DNA of 64,000 bases from Desulfurivibrio sp044068625. Lineage in GTDB: Bacteria > Desulfobacterota > Desulfobulbia > Desulfobulbales > Desulfurivibrionaceae. This document shows, in pieces, positions 34,091-43,399 of this stretch. The stretch spans positions 186,001 to 250,000 of the forward strand of contig NZ_JBIPKH010000001.1 of assembly GCF_044068625.1 (NCBI RefSeq), given 5' to 3'. The notes under the pieces were generated by a model. It saw nothing but the letters and a program-made list of their open reading frames with translations. It did no database searches and had not been told where the DNA came from. Numbering within the stretch: the stretch's first letter is position 1; each line of letters opens with the position of its first letter. Both the position numbers and the translations under genes were made by a program.

Positions 34091-34519
34091 CTACAACTTG
34101 AGGGCTTCCGGTTGCTGGGCCGCGTGGGGATGTTCGGAACCGGAGTATACCTTGAGTTTTTTCAACTGTTTGCGGCCCAGGGAATTCTTCGGCAGCATCC
34201 CCTTCACCGCCCGGATGATGAGCTCCTCCGGCTTGCTCTCCCGCAACTCGGAAGCGGTTTCCTGCTTCAGTCCGCCCATGTGGCCGGTGTGACGATAGTA
34301 AACCTTGTCGTCCCACTTGTTGCCGGTGAGCTTCACCTTGCCGGCATTGAGCACGACGACAAAGTCGCCGGTGTCCATGAAGGTACTGTAGATGGGCTTG
34401 TGCTTGCCGCGCAAGCGGGTGGCAATCTCCGAGGCCAGACGACCCAGGATCAGCTCCTCGGCATCAACCACGTACCACTTGCGATCAATGTCATTGACCG
34501 GCACCAGATGGGTTTTCAT
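34091..34519 (-). CDS. rplM: Large-subunit ribosomal protein uL13
   Basis: 142 residues. WYVVDAEELILGRLAS, HKPIYSTFMDTGDFVVV and the VKGMLPKNSLGRK stretch are diagnostic. It lies 22 bp downstream of tRNA-Gly and should be co-transcribed with it. Confidence 0.98.
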   Translation of the reverse strand: MKTHLVPVNDIDRKWYVVDAEELILGRLASEIATRLRGKHKPIYSTFMDTGDFVVVLNAGKVKLTGNKWDDKVYYRHTGHMGGLKQETASELRESKPEELIIRAVKGMLPKNSLGRKQLKKLKVYSGSEHPHAAQQPEALKL

Positions 34520-34541
34520 GTGCTTCCCCTAAAAAAAATAT

Positions 34542-34616
<75 letters not shown>

Positions 34617-34641
34617 TCAACGGCTGCGTTTAAAGGGCGAC

Positions 34642-34670
34642 TATATACCAGTGGGGCGGCCCCTTGTCAA
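34642..34670 (-). promoter_or_regulatory. Sigma-70 promoter of tRNA-Gly/rplM/rpsI
   Basis: On the minus strand TTGACA (34665-34670), a 17-bp GC-rich spacer and TATATA (34642-34647). The GC-rich stretch just after the -10 box fits a stringently controlled promoter. Confidence 0.8.
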
Positions 34671-34825
34671 CATAAAAACCGGCTAAAACTTACCTCTCCC
34701 CCACCATTTTTTCACCACCCAAAGCCCGGGGGCCAGCTTAAGCTCTTGCCTTTACGGCCGGGTCACGGTTAAACTGCCCACCGGCTCCACAACCGATCAG
34801 CTCAACCGGGAGGAAAACTGCGAAC

Positions 34826-35422
34826 ATGAGCCCCAAAACCCGTCGCGGCGAAATCCAGCGCCGCACCAAAGAAACCGATATCAAACTTGCCCTGTCCCTG
34901 GACGGGCAGGGAAAAACCTCCATCAACACCGGGGTCGGCTTCATGGATCACATGCTGACCCTGCTGGCGGTACACGGCTTTTTTGACCTGGAGATCTCCG
35001 CCAGCGGCGATACTGAAGTTGACGACCATCACACCGTCGAAGATCTGGGGATCGCTTTGGGCCAGGCCTTGAGCCAATCCCTGGGCGACCTGGCCGGGAT
35101 CGCCCGCTACGGCGCGGCGGCGGTCCCCATGGATGAAGCCCTGGTCCGGGTCACCCTGGACTGCTCCAACCGCCCCTTTCTCCATTACGGAATCACGGTG
35201 CCCGACGCCAAGGTGGGCAGCTTCGACACCGCCCTGGCCAAGGAGTTCCTGCGCGCCTTTTCCCTCCATGGCGGCCTCACCCTGCATCTGGAGATGGCCC
35301 ACGGCGAGAACAGTCACCATATCCTGGAGGCGGCCTTCAAAGCCTTGGGCCGGGCCCTGGACCAGGCCACCCGCCCCGAGCAGCGCTTGCGGGGAGCGCT
35401 CTCCTCCAAGGGCAGCCTCTAA
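34826..35422 (+). CDS. hisB: Imidazoleglycerol-phosphate dehydratase
   Basis: Histidine synthesis step 6. 198 residues, monofunctional. The two metal-binding motifs are DDHHTVED and NSHHILEA, with FMDHML at about residue 38. GGGAGG lies 12 bp before ATG, slightly far. The next gene follows after 12 bp. No other his gene is nearby. Confidence 0.96.
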   Translation: MSPKTRRGEIQRRTKETDIKLALSLDGQGKTSINTGVGFMDHMLTLLAVHGFFDLEISASGDTEVDDHHTVEDLGIALGQALSQSLGDLAGIARYGAAAVPMDEALVRVTLDCSNRPFLHYGITVPDAKVGSFDTALAKEFLRAFSLHGGLTLHLEMAHGENSHHILEAAFKALGRALDQATRPEQRLRGALSSKGSL

Positions 35423-35434
35423 CCATCAATTACA

Positions 35435-36268
35435 ATGGGCGTTCCCAGCGAACCTGCCGTTAACTCGACGCCGGCAAACGACCCTGGCGTGATCCCCCCG
35501 GAGATCAACCGCCTGATCGGCCGGGCCATGCACAAGTACCGGATGCTGGCCGACGGCGACCAGGTGATGATCGCCGTTTCCGGCGGCATTGACAGCCTGG
35601 TGCTCTGCCGCCTGCTGGATCTCTGGCGGCGCAAGGCCCCGATCCACTACGAGCTGCTGGCAGTCCATCTGGACATGGGGTTTGCCGGCTACCGCCCCCG
35701 GGCTGAGCTGTACGGCAAGCAGGGCCCGGGCCTTCCCCCCGCCGAGCCCCTGCCCGGCACCTCTACCGCGGTGCGGGTTCAACTCGAAAAACTGGGCCTG
35801 CCTTACTATATTGAAGAAACCCCCTTCGGCCCCGAGGCCATGGAAGCCGAGGCGGGAAAAAACGGCTGCTACCACTGCTCCGCCCGCCGCCGCAGCCGCC
35901 TTTTTGAACTGGCCCGGGAGCAAGGGTGCAACAAGCTGGCTTTGGGTCACCACCAGGAAGATATCATCGAAACCTTTCTCCTCAACCTGCTCTACGGCGG
36001 CAACCTCAGCACCATGGTCCCCCACCAGCGCCTCTTTGCCGGCCGCCTGCGAATGATCCGCCCCCTGGCCCTGCTGGACAAAGCGATGGTCCGGCGACTT
36101 GGGCAACTGTTTGCCGTGGAGCCGGTGGCCAACCCCTGCCCGCTCACCGACAACTCCAAACGCCACGAAATGCGCGACCTGCTGGCCACCATCACCGGCA
36201 ACGACCCCCGCCGCCGGGCCAGCATCTTCGCGGCCCTGGGCAACGTCCGGACCGACTACCTGCTCTAG
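35435..36268 (+). CDS. TtcA-like PP-loop tRNA thiolation enzyme
   Basis: 277 residues. PP-loop ATPase SGGIDSLVLCRLL (about residue 49), CYHCSARRRSRLFE for the CxxC pair that holds a [4Fe-4S] cluster, HHQEDIIETFLLNLLYGG and NPCPLTDNSKR for the third cysteine region. These match TtcA, which makes 2-thiocytidine at position 32. An insertion near 85-115 (PRAELYGKQGPGLPPAEPLP) departs from E. coli TtcA, so another thiolated position is possible. Confidence 0.88.
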   Translation: MGVPSEPAVNSTPANDPGVIPPEINRLIGRAMHKYRMLADGDQVMIAVSGGIDSLVLCRLLDLWRRKAPIHYELLAVHLDMGFAGYRPRAELYGKQGPGLPPAEPLPGTSTAVRVQLEKLGLPYYIEETPFGPEAMEAEAGKNGCYHCSARRRSRLFELAREQGCNKLALGHHQEDIIETFLLNLLYGGNLSTMVPHQRLFAGRLRMIRPLALLDKAMVRRLGQLFAVEPVANPCPLTDNSKRHEMRDLLATITGNDPRRRASIFAALGNVRTDYLL

Positions 36269-36307
36269 CTCCTCATTCCTTGGCCCGGGGCAGAAAGGAG
36301 CTCCTCC

Positions 36308-37243
36308 TCATGGTTGGTCAGCGATAATTTTTTGCCGGGTCCGGAGTAACTCCTGCCGCCAGATTCCGTCCAATTCCAGGGCCTGCCGGATCACCACCAG
36401 GGCCTCCTGCCTTTGCCCGGCCGCGGCCAGGGCCAGAGCCAGGTTGTTCAACACCGCTCCGTTGGCGGGCTGAAGCAGGAGCGCCTGGCGGAAAGCCCTT
36501 TGCGCTAGCTCGTAGTCCGCCAGCGCGTACCGGGCATTGCCCAATCCGACCCGGGCGCCAAAACTGCCGGGCCAGCGCTCCAGGGCCGCCTGGTAGGCTA
36601 AAAGCGCGGCCGACCATTGCCCGGCCTGCTCCAGACCCGCCGCCGCCGCCAAAAAGGGGGTTTCCCCGGCCGTGGCCGGCAAGCGGTCCGGCGGCAGCAC
36701 CACCACTCCCCAATGGCCGCCGCGAGCCCAGGTCCGCTCAAAAAGCCGGGCCGAGATCTCCATGGCTTGCTGCCGGCCAGAGTGGAGAAAAATCCGGTTC
36801 CGCGCCAAATCATGTCCGATAACCACCGCGTAGTGCCAGCGGGGCAGCCGGGAGAACCCCAGATTCTGCAAAACCAGCACGGGATGGCCGGCGGCCAGTT
36901 CGGCGAACAGAGCTGCCGGCTGGTCCAGGGGGTAGACCAGATAACCGTGCCGGCGAGCCGCCGCCACCATGGCCGGCTGCAGACTCCCCTCCAGGGAAGG
37001 GGAATAAACCTGGTCGCTCAGGGCCGGCAGGGAGAGAGCCTCGTCGTTCCAGGCCAACAGCATGGCCAGGGCCGCCGGGCCACACTGATAATCTTCCTGG
37101 GCATAAAAGGGGGTGTCGAGGAGCAGCACCCGCTCCCGTGGGCTCCGATCAGCGAAAAACCCGGGCCCCAAAGCGCCACATCCAGCAAGGACCAGGACCC
37201 CAAACAGCAGCAGCAAGGGGATCGGTCGGCTCAGCTGGCCCAT
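36308..37243 (-). CDS. C39-peptidase-like lipoprotein with TPR tail (PA2778 type)
   Basis: 311 residues from ATG 37243 (GGGGAATTCC upstream). Lipobox LVLAGC puts the acylated Cys near residue 22. A papain-like C39 domain follows: QCGPAALAMLL supplies the active-site Cys and HYAVVIGHD the His. The last 110 residues are TPR-like repeats (AGQWSAALLAYQAALERWPG and later units). Function as peptidase or binding protein in the periplasm is unknown. Convergent with the TtcA-like gene. Confidence 0.82.
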   Translation of the reverse strand: MGQLSRPIPLLLLFGVLVLAGCGALGPGFFADRSPRERVLLLDTPFYAQEDYQCGPAALAMLLAWNDEALSLPALSDQVYSPSLEGSLQPAMVAAARRHGYLVYPLDQPAALFAELAAGHPVLVLQNLGFSRLPRWHYAVVIGHDLARNRIFLHSGRQQAMEISARLFERTWARGGHWGVVVLPPDRLPATAGETPFLAAAAGLEQAGQWSAALLAYQAALERWPGSFGARVGLGNARYALADYELAQRAFRQALLLQPANGAVLNNLALALAAAGQRQEALVVIRQALELDGIWRQELLRTRQKIIADQP

Positions 37244-37424
37244 GGAATTCCCCGCAATAAAAACTGACAATAAACCATTTTCAGCCTCCAGTTCCAAAAA
37301 AACCGGGAGATCAGGGAAATTTCCCGAGTGTCCTGCCGCAGACTAGGCTAATATCCTTACTGTCCAACCTTGGATGGTGTGTCCATAGAAACCTGTATCC
37401 ATCGGCAACCCGCAACAGATCGGC

Positions 37425-39785
37425 ATGGCACCAAGAAAAAGAACCTTATTCAAGAAGTCGCGGCGGCCCCGCAGATCATCAAGAGTTATTACCTGGCAAA
37501 AACTGCTGGCCGCCACCGCCCTGGCAACCTTCCTGCTCGCCGCCCTTTACACCCAGCACCTGGACCGCCAGGTGCGCGCCCTCTTCGAGGGCAAGCGCTG
37601 GGAGATTCCCGCCCGGGTTTACGCCCGGCCCCTGGAACTGTACACCGGTCTGCCGTTAACCGCCACCAGTCTGACCAGAGAACTTGATCTGGCCGGCTAC
37701 CGCCTGGACCGGCAGCTATCCTCCGCCGGCAGCTACTACCATCAGGCCGACGACGGCACCCTGCACCTGGTGACCCGGGCCTTTGATTTCGGGGACAGCC
37801 GGGAGCCCAGTCATCGATTGACCATCCGTTTCGCCAACCAGCGGGTGGCGGCCATGGAGGCCGGCGACGGCACCCCCCTGAGTCTGCTCCGTCTGGATCC
37901 CGCCCAGATCGGCAGCTTCCACCCCCTGCACCATGAAGACCGGGTCCTGGTCGGTCGCCAGGAGATCCCCCAGGCCCTGGTCCATGCCCTGCTGGCCATC
38001 GAGGACCGCAGATTTCACCGCCACTACGGCATCGACCCCCGGGGGATTATCCGCGCCCTGGCCGCCAATATCCGGGCCGGCTCCACGGTCCAGGGCGGCA
38101 GCACCCTCACCCAGCAGTTGATCAAAAACATGTACCTGACCCACGAGCGCACCCTGGGGCGCAAGGTCAACGAAGCGATCATGGCCCTGCTCCTGGAATA
38201 CCACTACAACAAGGAGGAGATCCTCACCGCCTATGTCAACGAGGTTTTCCTCGGCCAGGACGGCCAGCGGGCTATCCATGGCTTCGGCCTGGCCAGCCAG
38301 TTCTATTTTCGCCGCCAGCTCAATGAACTTGACCTGCCGCAACTGGCCCTGCTGGTGGGACTGGTGCGGGGGCCCAGCTACTACGATCCCCGGCGTTTTC
38401 CCCAACGCAGCGTGCAACGGCGTGACCAGGTCCTGCAAGCCATGGCGACCGCCGGTTTCCTCTCTCCGGCTGAGACGGCAAGCGCCCAAGCCACGCCGCT
38501 GGAGCAGGATCTGCACGCCACCGGCGGCGACACCCCCTTCCCCGCCTTTGTCGGGCTGGTCCGCCGCCAGCTGCGGGAGAGCTACCGGGAACAGGATCTC
38601 ACCGGCCAGGGCCTGAAAATCTTCACCACCCTTGACCCCCAGGTTCAGTGGCAGGTTGAGGAAACCATCAACACCGCCGTTGCCAGGCTGGAGCGGCAGA
38701 CCGGCCAGCAGCGAATCCAGGCGGCGGTGGTGGTCAGCCGTTACGATTCGGGGGAGATCGAAGCCCTGGCCGGCAGCCGAATCGCCGGAGAGGCCGGGTT
38801 TAACCGGGCGGTGGACGCCCGCCGCCCCATCGGTTCCCTGATCAAACCCGCCGTCTATCTGAGCGCCCTGGAGCAGGGCTATACCCTGGCCACCCTCCTG
38901 GAGGATGTTAAAATCACCGTGGACAGCGGCGGCGGCAAACAGTGGCAGCCCCGCAACTTCGATCAACGGGAACACGGCCCGGTCCCTCTCTATGAAGCCC
39001 TGGCCAACAGCTACAACCTGGCCACCGTCCGTCTCGGCATGGATGTGGGCCTGGATCGGGTGATCAACACCCTTACCCGGCTGGGCCTGCAACAGGAGCC
39101 CCAACCCTACCCCTCCTTGCTGCTGGGAGCTCTCTCCATCTCGCCCCTGGAGGTGAGCCAACTCTACCAAACCCTGGCGGCCGGTGGTTTTTACAGCCCC
39201 CAGCGGGTGATTCAGCGGGTAATCGCGGCCGACAACCAACCCCTGGAACGTTTCCCCATCACCGTTGAACAGCGACTGGCGCCCGAGCACGCCTTTCTGC
39301 TCAACACCGCCTTACAGAAAGTGGTCAGTGACGGGACCGGCCGGCCGCTCTCCCGCTATCTGCCCGGCTCCCTGGCGGTGGCCGGCAAGACCGGCACTTC
39401 CGACGGCCTGCGCGACAGCTGGTTCGCCGGATTTACCGGCGACCGGCTGGTGGTGGTCTGGCTTGGCCTGGACGACAACCAACCCCTGGGCCTGACCGGT
39501 TCCACCGGCGCCCTGCCGGTCTGGGGAGAGCTGATGCGGGCCCTGGAGAGCAACCCCCTGGTGCTGACCAAGCCGGCCGCCGTCGAATGGGCCTGGTTCA
39601 ACCCCCAGCGCCAGGGCCGGGCGCGGGCCCGAACTCCCGGAGCGGTTCAGCTGCCCTTTCTCAGCGGCACCATTCCGGCCCCCCCGGAAGAGACGCCCCT
39701 GGTCCGGGAAGAGCGCGAGGGCGGCAGCTGGCTGGGACGAATTGTTGATCGGGTTTTCCAAAGGGATAAAGAGGGGGAGAGATAA
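37425..39785 (+). CDS. mrcB: Bifunctional penicillin-binding protein 1B-type peptidoglycan synthase
   Basis: Glycan polymerase and transpeptidase, 786 residues. Basic cytoplasmic tail, signal anchor at about 27-42, UB2H-like segment (LDLAGYRLDRQL), GT51 domain with EDRRFHRHYGIDPRGI and GGSTLTQQLIKNMYL, transpeptidase domain with SLIK (active Ser), SYN and KTGTS. No strong ribosome site before ATG 37425. The next gene, a TPR lipoprotein, starts 2 bp after the stop; it could be the outer-membrane activator partner in the manner of LpoB, an inference from position only. Confidence 0.94.
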   Translation: MAPRKRTLFKKSRRPRRSSRVITWQKLLAATALATFLLAALYTQHLDRQVRALFEGKRWEIPARVYARPLELYTGLPLTATSLTRELDLAGYRLDRQLSSAGSYYHQADDGTLHLVTRAFDFGDSREPSHRLTIRFANQRVAAMEAGDGTPLSLLRLDPAQIGSFHPLHHEDRVLVGRQEIPQALVHALLAIEDRRFHRHYGIDPRGIIRALAANIRAGSTVQGGSTLTQQLIKNMYLTHERTLGRKVNEAIMALLLEYHYNKEEILTAYVNEVFLGQDGQRAIHGFGLASQFYFRRQLNELDLPQLALLVGLVRGPSYYDPRRFPQRSVQRRDQVLQAMATAGFLSPAETASAQATPLEQDLHATGGDTPFPAFVGLVRRQLRESYREQDLTGQGLKIFTTLDPQVQWQVEETINTAVARLERQTGQQRIQAAVVVSRYDSGEIEALAGSRIAGEAGFNRAVDARRPIGSLIKPAVYLSALEQGYTLATLLEDVKITVDSGGGKQWQPRNFDQREHGPVPLYEALANSYNLATVRLGMDVGLDRVINTLTRLGLQQEPQPYPSLLLGALSISPLEVSQLYQTLAAGGFYSPQRVIQRVIAADNQPLERFPITVEQRLAPEHAFLLNTALQKVVSDGTGRPLSRYLPGSLAVAGKTGTSDGLRDSWFAGFTGDRLVVVWLGLDDNQPLGLTGSTGALPVWGELMRALESNPLVLTKPAAVEWAWFNPQRQGRARARTPGAVQLPFLSGTIPAPPEETPLVREEREGGSWLGRIVDRVFQRDKEGER

Positions 39786-39787
39786 AA

Positions 39788-40225
39788 ATGCCCAACTTCT
39801 TTGCCGGCCGCCGCCTCCTCTGGAGCTGCCTGCTGCTGATTTTGCTTTTGCCTGGCTGCGCCCTGCTGGAACTGAAACCGACCAGGCCACCGGAACCGGA
39901 AGCGATACCGATCTCCCCCCAGGCCGCCCCCCTGTTGGCCAGCGCCCGCCAGGCCCTGGACCGCCAGGAGCCGGCGGCGGCCGAGGGTTACCTGGAGCGG
40001 GCCATCCGCCTGGAACCCCGTAACCCCCTGCTGTGGCACACCCTGGCCCAAACCAAATACCAGCAGGGTGACTACGCCCAGACGATTCAACTGGGGTTGC
40101 GCTCCAATGCCCTGCTGCCCCAATCCGCCCCCCTGGCCCGGGAAAATCTGCGGCTGATGGCCGCGGCCCATCGCAGGCTGGGCCAGGAGGATAAGGCCCG
40201 CCAACTGGATGAGCAACTGAGGTGA
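39788..40225 (+). CDS. TPR-repeat outer-membrane lipoprotein
   Basis: 145 residues; signal peptide with lipobox LLPGC (acylated Cys at about 23). Two to three TPR-like units over residues 55-140 (AAEGYLERAIRLEPRNPLLW, YQQGDYAQTIQLGLRSN). Two bases after mrcB and 3 bp before the CbbQ-type gene, so part of that operon. Partner unknown; an activator of the synthase is plausible. Confidence 0.8.
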   Translation: MPNFFAGRRLLWSCLLLILLLPGCALLELKPTRPPEPEAIPISPQAAPLLASARQALDRQEPAAAEGYLERAIRLEPRNPLLWHTLAQTKYQQGDYAQTIQLGLRSNALLPQSAPLARENLRLMAAAHRRLGQEDKARQLDEQLR

Positions 40226-40228
40226 ACC

Positions 40229-41041
40229 ATGCCCGCCCATGAAGAGAAGATCGCCGAACACCGGATTGCCGCCAAACCGTTCTATCTCCCCCAGGGAGAT
40301 GAGGTGGAGATCGCCAAAACCGCCCATGCCAACCAGCTGCCCCTGTTGCTCAAGGGTCCCACCGGCTGCGGCAAGACCCGCTTCATGGAGTTTCTGGCCT
40401 GGGAGCTTAACCTCCCCCTGGTCACCGTCTCCTGCCACGACGATCTCTCCACCAGCGACCTGGTGGGCCGCTATCTGATCAAGGGGGGAGAGGCGGTCTG
40501 GGTTGACGGCCCCCTGACTCTGGCGGTAAGGGCCGGGGCGATCTGCTATCTGGATGAGATTGTCGAGGCCCGCAAGGACACCACCGTGGTGATCCACCCG
40601 CTGGCCGATGATCGCCGGGACCTGCCCATCGAGAAAAAGGGGGAACTGCTGACCGCCCCACCCGATTTCATGCTGGCCATCTCCTACAATCCCGGCTACC
40701 AGAGCGTACTCAAGGATCTCAAGCAATCCACCCGCCAGCGTTTTGTCGCCCTGGAGTTTGATTATCCCCAAGCCGAACTGGAGGCCGAGATCGTCGGCCG
40801 GGAGTCGGGGGTTGACCAGGCCACCGCCCGGGCCCTGGTCAGGGTGGCCGCCATGACCCGCGCCCTCAAGGACTCGGGCCTGCCCGAGGGGGCCAGCACC
40901 CGGCTGCTGATCCATGCCGGCAAGCTGACCCGCAGCGGCATTGCCATCCGCACCGCCTGCCGGGTGGCGATCACCGGCCCCCTCAGCGATGAACCGGAGC
41001 TGCTGGCGGCCCTCGACGAAATCGTCAGCTCCGTCTTTTAG
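40229..41041 (+). CDS. CbbQ/NorQ-family MoxR-type AAA+ ATPase
   Basis: 270 residues. Walker A GPTGCGKTRF (about 39-48), Walker B AICYLDEIVEARKDTT, arginine finger region RQRFVALEFDYP. These ATPases work with VWA proteins to remodel or activate metalloenzymes (NOR, Rubisco). The VWA partner starts at the next base. No nitric-oxide reductase or Rubisco gene is in the window, so the client is unknown. Confidence 0.92.
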   Translation: MPAHEEKIAEHRIAAKPFYLPQGDEVEIAKTAHANQLPLLLKGPTGCGKTRFMEFLAWELNLPLVTVSCHDDLSTSDLVGRYLIKGGEAVWVDGPLTLAVRAGAICYLDEIVEARKDTTVVIHPLADDRRDLPIEKKGELLTAPPDFMLAISYNPGYQSVLKDLKQSTRQRFVALEFDYPQAELEAEIVGRESGVDQATARALVRVAAMTRALKDSGLPEGASTRLLIHAGKLTRSGIAIRTACRVAITGPLSDEPELLAALDEIVSSVF

Positions 41042-43399
41042 ATGGGCCCCTCGGAATTGACCGCCCGGCTGGCCGCCCTGATCGAGGTGGACGCCCTCAA
41101 CTACTGGGAGATTGAGGATTACGTCGAGCAGTTGGCCACCCAGCCCCCCGAAGTGCAGGAGGAGGTGCTGCGCCAGGTGGGGGTGATCTGGCCGGTCAGC
41201 CAGGCCCTCTGTCTCGATTTTCTCGATCAGGTCCAACGGGGCTTGAGCTGCCTGCCCCATTCCCGGCTGGGAGAGTGGGTCAACGCCACCCTGGACGTGT
41301 ACGAAAAGGATGGCCTCAAGCAGGCCCAACGGTTTCTGGCCGAGGTGGAGAGCAACTTCCTCTGCCAGATCCGCGGGGAGAACGGCGTCAGTCTGGCCCA
41401 GGCCGGGGGACGCCTGCTCCCCTATCTGCGCGGCTTGGCCGGCCGGGCCTTGGATCTGGCCACCGCGCCCATCACCTACACCGACTCCCAAACCATCTTC
41501 CTGCCTCCGGAGATCACCCTGTTCAAAGAGCAGCGGGAGAACTTCCTGACCTACAAGCTGCTGGCCTCCTGGCAGTGGGGCCTGCTGGCCGCCGGCACCT
41601 TCAGCGCCCACCTTAGCCCCGAACAGACTTTAATCCAGGAACTTATGGCCCGCCATGGCCGCCGGTTCTCCAGCGAGCAGCCCTTCCCCGCCAATTTCTA
41701 CCACCTGTTCCCCGACCCGGAACTGGCCGGCGATCTTTTTCTGCTGGTGGAAACCGTGCGGATCACCAGCCTGCTGCGCCGCGAGTTGCCCGGCCTGATG
41801 CGTGACAGCGCCCCGGTTTTGGCCGAGCTCCGGCGACAAAGGCCGACCTTGAGCGGTTTAGAGGGCAAAGCCCGGCTGCTGGAGGCCCTCAACCACTGGG
41901 TCCTGACCGCCGCCCTTCCCGAAAGTGAAGCGGAGACCTCCGCCAAGTTCTACACCCAAGCCGTGGAACTGCTGCTCCCGCTGGCCGATGCCGGCAAAAC
42001 GGTGGCTGAGTCACTGGGGCTCACCGCCCAGCTCTACCGGTTGTTTGAGCAATTGCCCGGCGAGTACCGCCCGGAACACCCTCCCCTCCTCGGTGGCCGC
42101 CTGCAGCCGTGGGCGGTGGCGGCCGTCCGCCTGCATCGCCGGGAAGAGAGCCGGCAGCAGTTTATCAAGGCCCTGGGGGCCATGCTGGCCTTGGAAACCG
42201 GGGAACATCCCCCCCCGGAGCAACACGCCGCCCGGCGGCAAAAACCCACCGCCTTGCCCGACGACGCCGCCGCGGCCCTGCTGCCGCTCTCCGCCAAAGG
42301 GGACGAGGGAGAACAGCCCCTGAGCCCACCCCAAGCCGAAGAGCCCGAATATATCACCATCGGGGGCCGGGAAATCAAAATCCCCGAATCGCTGCGGGAG
42401 CTGGCCAGCGAGATCCGACAGGATCTGGGCCGGCTTCCCAACCGCTACATCAGCGCCGCCCTGGATCAAGCCGGCCGGAACGCGGTGGGTGGCCCCGGCC
42501 CGGACCCCGAGGAGGGTCCCGAGGCCACGGGGCCACTGCTCTACGACGAGTGGGACTACCGCCGGGGAGGTTTCCGCAAAAACTGGTGTACCCTGCTGGA
42601 AAAGCAGTTGCTGCCGGTAAGCTCGCCCTTTGTGGAGAATACCCTGGAGAAATACCAGGGCCAACTGCGGCTGCTCAAACGGCAGTTCGAAATGATGCGG
42701 TTGCAACAGCGATTTGTCCGTCGGCAAAAGGAGGGGGATGAGATCGATCTCGACGCGGCCACCGAGGCCCTGCTCGATATCCGGGCCGGTTACCCGGCTT
42801 CGGAAAACCTGTTTGTCCGCCTGAACCGGGATGAGCGCAACATCGCCGCCATCTTCCTGGTGGACATGTCCTACTCCACCGAGGGCTGGGTCGGCACCGC
42901 CCTGAAAGAGGCCCTGGTGCTGATGTGTGAATCCCTGCAGGTGCTGGGGGATCGCTATGCCATCTACGGCTTTTCCGGAATGCGGCGCACCCGGGCCGAA
43001 CTGTACCAGATCAAGCACCTGGAGGAGCGCTACGACCGGGAGGTCAAGGGCCGGATCAGCGCCATCATCCCCAAGGATTACACCCGGATGGGCCCGCCGA
43101 TCCGGCATGTCAGCCGGATTCTGGCGGCCAGCGAGGCCAAAATCCGGCTGTTGATCACCCTTTCCGACGGCAAGCCGGAGGATTACGACGACTACAAAGG
43201 GGAGTACGCCATCGAGGACACCCGTCACGCCCTGATCGAGGCCAAGGCCGCCGGCATCCACCCCTTCTGCATCACCATCGACCGGGAAGCCCAGGAGTAT
43301 ATCCCCCACATGTACGGGGCGGTGAACTACATCTTCATCAACGACGTCAAACGGCTGCCGCTGCGGATGCCGGAGATCTACCGATCCCTGACCACTTAA
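41042..43399 (+). CDS. NorD/CbbO-like VWA-domain protein
   Basis: 785 residues, beginning at the base after the ATPase stop codon (TAGATG). The C-terminal 200 residues are a von Willebrand A domain with an intact MIDAS: DMSYS (about 609-613), the Thr of DYTRMG and TLSDGKPEDYDDYKG. The N-terminal 500 residues are helical and variable; a proline-rich linker is near 385-440. Adaptor that couples the ATPase to its target. Its end overlaps the convergent ATP-grasp gene by 4 bp. Confidence 0.9.
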   Translation: MGPSELTARLAALIEVDALNYWEIEDYVEQLATQPPEVQEEVLRQVGVIWPVSQALCLDFLDQVQRGLSCLPHSRLGEWVNATLDVYEKDGLKQAQRFLAEVESNFLCQIRGENGVSLAQAGGRLLPYLRGLAGRALDLATAPITYTDSQTIFLPPEITLFKEQRENFLTYKLLASWQWGLLAAGTFSAHLSPEQTLIQELMARHGRRFSSEQPFPANFYHLFPDPELAGDLFLLVETVRITSLLRRELPGLMRDSAPVLAELRRQRPTLSGLEGKARLLEALNHWVLTAALPESEAETSAKFYTQAVELLLPLADAGKTVAESLGLTAQLYRLFEQLPGEYRPEHPPLLGGRLQPWAVAAVRLHRREESRQQFIKALGAMLALETGEHPPPEQHAARRQKPTALPDDAAAALLPLSAKGDEGEQPLSPPQAEEPEYITIGGREIKIPESLRELASEIRQDLGRLPNRYISAALDQAGRNAVGGPGPDPEEGPEATGPLLYDEWDYRRGGFRKNWCTLLEKQLLPVSSPFVENTLEKYQGQLRLLKRQFEMMRLQQRFVRRQKEGDEIDLDAATEALLDIRAGYPASENLFVRLNRDERNIAAIFLVDMSYSTEGWVGTALKEALVLMCESLQVLGDRYAIYGFSGMRRTRAELYQIKHLEERYDREVKGRISAIIPKDYTRMGPPIRHVSRILAASEAKIRLLITLSDGKPEDYDDYKGEYAIEDTRHALIEAKAAGIHPFCITIDREAQEYIPHMYGAVNYIFINDVKRLPLRMPEIYRSLTT

